From positions 1 to 10,275 of the forward strand of contig CAAGDG010000157.1 in assembly GCA_900768515.1 (NCBI GenBank): a stretch of 10,275 nucleotides of DNA, read 5' to 3'. Within the stretch, counting starts at the first letter, position 1; every line of letters begins with the position of its first letter. The stretch is from Lentisphaeria bacterium. Lineage in GTDB: Bacteria > Verrucomicrobiota > Lentisphaeria > Victivallales > Victivallaceae. The position numbers were made by a program, and so were the translations under genes. Below are positions 7,763 through 10,275 of this stretch, piece by piece. The notes under the pieces are model-generated. The model saw nothing but the letters and a program-made list of their open reading frames with translations, did no database searches and was not told the origin of the DNA.

Positions 7763-9348
7763 TTGTTCTTCTTCCCCACTGAATCGATGATAAAAAGTCG
7801 CTGGCGGGCCAGGTCATACTCCCGGGACTCCTTGTCGGCCAGTTCCATAATCTGCAGATAGACCTGCCGGAGCTGGGCAAAATCCCGCAGTCCGCGGAGC
7901 CTGACCTGCTCGAAGTCGAGGTATTCGAGTTTCTTCCGGCGGAGCTCCTCCGCCTCGGCGAGGCGCTGCTTCGCCCGATCCCACAACTGCGGCGGCGGCC
8001 GGAACTGCCCGAGATAATCGACCACCTGCCGGTAACGGACGATCGAATCGCGCAGGTTGGAAAGCTTCGCCTCCCGGTTCTCAAAGAGCTCCTCCGCCTT
8101 GATGAAACTGGATTCCGCCTGGGACCGGAGCTGCTCCGGCGTGAGCGCGATCGTCTCAAGCCCGTAATTCTCCGCAAATTCCCGGATCACCTGATCCGCC
8201 GCGGCAAAGGCGTCCGGCACATATTTTCCATGGAACGTCAGATCCACCAGCTGCGGAGCTTCTGCAATCAGGAGACGGCGGCGCAGTCTGGGCAATTCGG
8301 GTCCGGGCGTGGCGGAAACCGGGCGCACCGACCAGACACCGGAACTCCGAAGCCGGTTGCGCAGAATGTCCACCCCGGCGCCCACCGCGTCAAACTTCCG
8401 CAGCACATGGCGCTGCGATTTCAGATCGTCAACCGTAAATGTGACGCTTTCATTTTCCAGCAGCATCGAAAAACGGAAGATGTTGTCGCGCGAAATGATC
8501 TCCTTCTCGTAAAAGAGATTCAAAGGAGAACCGGCGCGGGAGGCGGTTTTCTCCGCCGCCGGCTCCGTTTTACCCGGGGCCATCATCAATGAGATAAAAG
8601 CGAGAGCACAGACCGCCAGGGCCGCCAGAATCGCGTAGAAGAAGAAATTCGAACGACGCCGTCCGGGGCCGTCCGCTCCGGCGGACTCCCCGCCGCCGCT
8701 CCGCGCCCCTCCACGCCCGGAGAAAATAGGTCCTCCTTTCCGCAACATGGCCGAAAGATCGTCAAACCCGTCATCGTCATCGTCATTGCGGGGTTTCCGG
8801 GCCCGCCGCTCCTGCGGACGCCCCCCGGAAGCGAACGGCGGGGGAGCAACATGCTCCGAGGTCTCGCCGGAGGAACGCCCGGGAGCCGCCTCCCCCCGGG
8901 GTGGCGCCGGCGGAGGCGACGGAACCGCCGCGCTTCCCGAAGGACGTTCGACGCCGGTCCCCGGCGCAACCCCCGGCCGCAGCTCCGGATTCAATCCCGG
9001 CGGAGTCGGGGCCGCCGGCCTCGGGATCGGATTGAAGATCACCTTGGGCGGAGCCGCGGCCAGTTCGGTCACGCGGATCATCTGATCCCCGATCTCGATC
9101 AGGTCCCCTTCCCGCAGCACCGTGTCCGAAACAATCCGGCTGCGGTTGAGTTTGACGCCGTTGGTGCTGCCCTGGTCGCCCACCAGCCACTCTCCGGCCG
9201 TGTTGCGATAGATTCTGGCGTGATAGCGCGAGACTCCGGCTGTCGGAATCCGAAGCACATTGTCGTCCTCACGTCCGATCGTGATCTCCGGAATTGCGAA
9301 CTCAACCTCATCGCCCCCGCGAATGCCATTGACAAAAAATATTTTCAT
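7759..9348 (-). CDS. FHA-domain membrane protein with large C-terminal extracytoplasmic region
   Basis: The protein has 529 residues starting at ATG 9348 (MKIFFVNG), with AGGGA about eight bases upstream. A longer in-frame start at 9411 would overlap the preceding gene and is less likely. The N-terminal FHA domain, which binds phosphothreonine peptides, has all the usual marks: Gly25-Arg26, Ser40-Arg41-x-His43, and GSTNG at 60-64. Residues about 100-225 are a Pro/Gly/Arg-rich linker with an acidic patch (NDDDDDGFDD). One membrane helix follows at 235-256 after a Gly/Arg-rich stretch. The C-terminal 270 residues have a mixed alpha/beta part and then long charged helices (about 410-520) that look like a helical repeat or coiled coil. 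The FHA-TM-periplasm layout resembles YscD/PrgH-type basal-body proteins in outline only. Its place behind a TadC-like gene suggests a structural or signalling role in that secretion system. Confidence 0.85.
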   Translation of the reverse strand: MKIFFVNGIRGGDEVEFAIPEITIGREDDNVLRIPTAGVSRYHARIYRNTAGEWLVGDQGSTNGVKLNRSRIVSDTVLREGDLIEIGDQMIRVTELAAAPPKVIFNPIPRPAAPTPPGLNPELRPGVAPGTGVERPSGSAAVPSPPPAPPRGEAAPGRSSGETSEHVAPPPFASGGRPQERRARKPRNDDDDDGFDDLSAMLRKGGPIFSGRGGARSGGGESAGADGPGRRRSNFFFYAILAALAVCALAFISLMMAPGKTEPAAEKTASRAGSPLNLFYEKEIISRDNIFRFSMLLENESVTFTVDDLKSQRHVLRKFDAVGAGVDILRNRLRSSGVWSVRPVSATPGPELPRLRRRLLIAEAPQLVDLTFHGKYVPDAFAAADQVIREFAENYGLETIALTPEQLRSQAESSFIKAEELFENREAKLSNLRDSIVRYRQVVDYLGQFRPPPQLWDRAKQRLAEAEELRRKKLEYLDFEQVRLRGLRDFAQLRQVYLQIMELADKESREYDLARQRLFIIDSVGKKNK

Positions 9349-9361
9349 CGCATCTTCCCTG

Positions 9362-9802
9362 TTATTCCGCCGCGGGATCGGTACCGGCTGCCCGCGGAAG
9401 AACTCCCGCACTTAACATAGTCTCTTTCCGCAATTTTTCAATCGCCTCCGGCGCCAGTGTCGAGTTGAGGTTCAGCCGATGTCCGATCCGGGTCCCGGTC
9501 AGCACCAGCCGGCCGGCGGGCAGTTCGATCGTGAACGCCGCTCCCCGGCAGCCGACCGGACGCCCCCAGGGACGGCATTCCGGACACACGGCCAGCACCA
9601 CCCCTTCCCGGTTCAGAAACGCCACATCCAGCGGGATTCCCATCCCCATGAAATGAACCGCCGCACAGCGGGGAAACACCATCGCGTCAAGCCGCCCCGG
9701 AATGAAATTGCGTCCAATCATGCCGCGCACCCGGTCGTACCAGCCGATCGCCCAGTAGGGATGTTCGGCCAGATAGATCCGGGTGTCCAGATTGAAAATC
9801 AT
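9362..9802 (-). CDS. DUF192 family protein
   Basis: The 146-residue protein starts at ATG 9802 behind GAGGAGAGG. It has the DUF192 pattern: an early RVRGMIGR block, then AVHFMGMGIPLDVAFLNREGVVLAV with the typical H-F-M-x-M-x-I-P-L-D run, and near the end AAFTIELPAGRLVLTGTRIGHRL. A Cys pair (VCPEC, and Cys in VGCRGA) is visible, a variable feature of the family. There is no clear signal peptide. The biochemical role of DUF192 proteins is not settled. The gene sits 15 bases after the TadC-like gene and 13 before the FHA start, so all are likely cotranscribed. The 17 residues after RKETML (SAGVLPRAAGTDPAAE) look like a disordered tail. Confidence 0.88.
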   Translation of the reverse strand: MIFNLDTRIYLAEHPYWAIGWYDRVRGMIGRNFIPGRLDAMVFPRCAAVHFMGMGIPLDVAFLNREGVVLAVCPECRPWGRPVGCRGAAFTIELPAGRLVLTGTRIGHRLNLNSTLAPEAIEKLRKETMLSAGVLPRAAGTDPAAE

Positions 9803-9817
9803 CGTCCTCTCCTCAAG

Positions 9818-10275
9818 TCAAGAAAACACCCGTGCGGTCTGCAGCACCAGCGGAATCAGCAGAATCCCGAACACCGGCGGAAGAATGCAGACCACCACCG
9901 GAAAAATGATTTTGACCGCCGCCTCGTTGGCCATTTTCTCGGCCAGCGTAAACCGTTTGTTCCGCAGCATATCCCCCTGAATCCGCAGCAGCTGGGCGAT
10001 GCTGACGCCGAGCTCCTCGGCCTGAATGATCGCATTGACCACAGCAGTCAAGTCGGTCTGCCGGACCCGGTTGGAGAGCGCCCGCAGCGCCTCGGTCCGT
10101 TTCCGGCCGAGCTGAATCTCCCGGAACGTGCGCATCAACTCCTCCCCGAGCGGATCGGGCCGGCGCCGGCTGAGAATATCGTGCAGCGACGAGAGCAGAT
10201 CGCGCCCCGACTCCACCGAAAGCGTCAGAAGGTCGAGCACATTCGGCAGCGCTTTCATGATCGAAAGCTGCCGCG
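9818..10275 (-). CDS. tadC: TadC-like type II secretion F-family membrane protein, 5' end outside window
   Basis: Only the C-terminal 151 codons plus stop (TGA, 9818-9820) are seen. An internal Met lies at 10258, but the frame stays open to the edge (RQLSIMKALPNVLDLLTLSVESGRDL), so the true start is upstream. The segment is the GspF/TadB-TadC domain: ALPNVLDLLTLSVESGRDLLSSL, then helices with MRTFREIQLGRKRTEALRAL, VNAIIQAEELGVSIAQLLRIQGDMLR and a final hydrophobic pair (VKIIFPVVVCILPPVFGILLIPLVLQ). TadC is an inner-membrane platform subunit of Tad pili, acting with TadB and the TadA ATPase. The ATPase and pilin genes would be expected further up the + coordinate side. The Tad assignment over general GspF is favoured by the EELGVSIAQLLRIQGDMLR wording. 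Confidence 0.88.
   Translation of the reverse strand, partial: RQLSIMKALPNVLDLLTLSVESGRDLLSSLHDILSRRRPDPLGEELMRTFREIQLGRKRTEALRALSNRVRQTDLTAVVNAIIQAEELGVSIAQLLRIQGDMLRNKRFTLAEKMANEAAVKIIFPVVVCILPPVFGILLIPLVLQTARVFS

Noticed and set aside
6680..7861. A 393-codon plus-strand open frame across the PEGA gene
   Set aside because: The minus-strand lipoprotein has a lipobox and repeat signatures; the plus-strand reading has none and a low-complexity basic composition.
9348..9411. Longer FHA start at 9411
   Set aside because: It would overlap the DUF192 gene by 50 bases. The FHA fold begins at MKIFFVNG, which has its own ribosome binding site.

Overview
The window is a GC-rich bacterial chromosome segment in which every gene I can support lies on the minus strand. 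The gene content (TadC-type secretion protein, FHA membrane protein, multi-PEGA lipoprotein, NHLP-type peptide exporter) and base composition would fit a member of the PVC group, perhaps Lentisphaerota/Victivallales. That placement is a guess from gene style; no marker gene here settles it.

Reading in the direction of transcription (high to low coordinates), the first block (10275-6431) is a compact, undamaged operon. It holds the C-terminal part of a TadC-like type II secretion F-family membrane protein, a small DUF192 protein, an FHA protein with one membrane span and a large C-terminal domain, and a lipoprotein made of PEGA repeats joined to the FHA gene by an ATGA overlap. This looks like the tail of a Tad/type II-like secretion or pilus locus with envelope scaffold proteins attached.

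The second block (6430-5846) has no protein gene that I can support. It holds a tRNA-Pro(TGG) with its own sigma70-type promoter and an encoded CCA, then a strong intrinsic terminator. A three-part repeat arrangement follows that could fold in two alternative ways in front of a U tract. Last comes a promoter for the next operon.

The third block (5845-1) is a peptide-export operon of the NHLP/NHLM type: an HlyD-like secretion protein, a C39 peptidase-ABC transporter, a second ABC permease/ATPase, and a type 1 periplasmic binding protein that runs off the window. The family assignments are clear, but the exporter is visibly broken. The HlyD gene has an in-frame TAA and a frameshift. The peptidase-ABC gene has two frameshifts and ends inside its ATPase before the ABC signature. 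The following ABC gene begins just after where its first membrane helix should end. The last two facts together suggest one deletion that removed the 3' end of one transporter gene and the 5' end of the next. All damage lies between about 2.75 and 5.6 kb; the other coding sequence in the window is clean. Real gene decay is therefore more likely than uniform sequencing error, although two of the three frameshifts would be cured by adding one G to a short G run, so raw reads should decide. No NHLP precursor peptide or maturation enzyme is in view.
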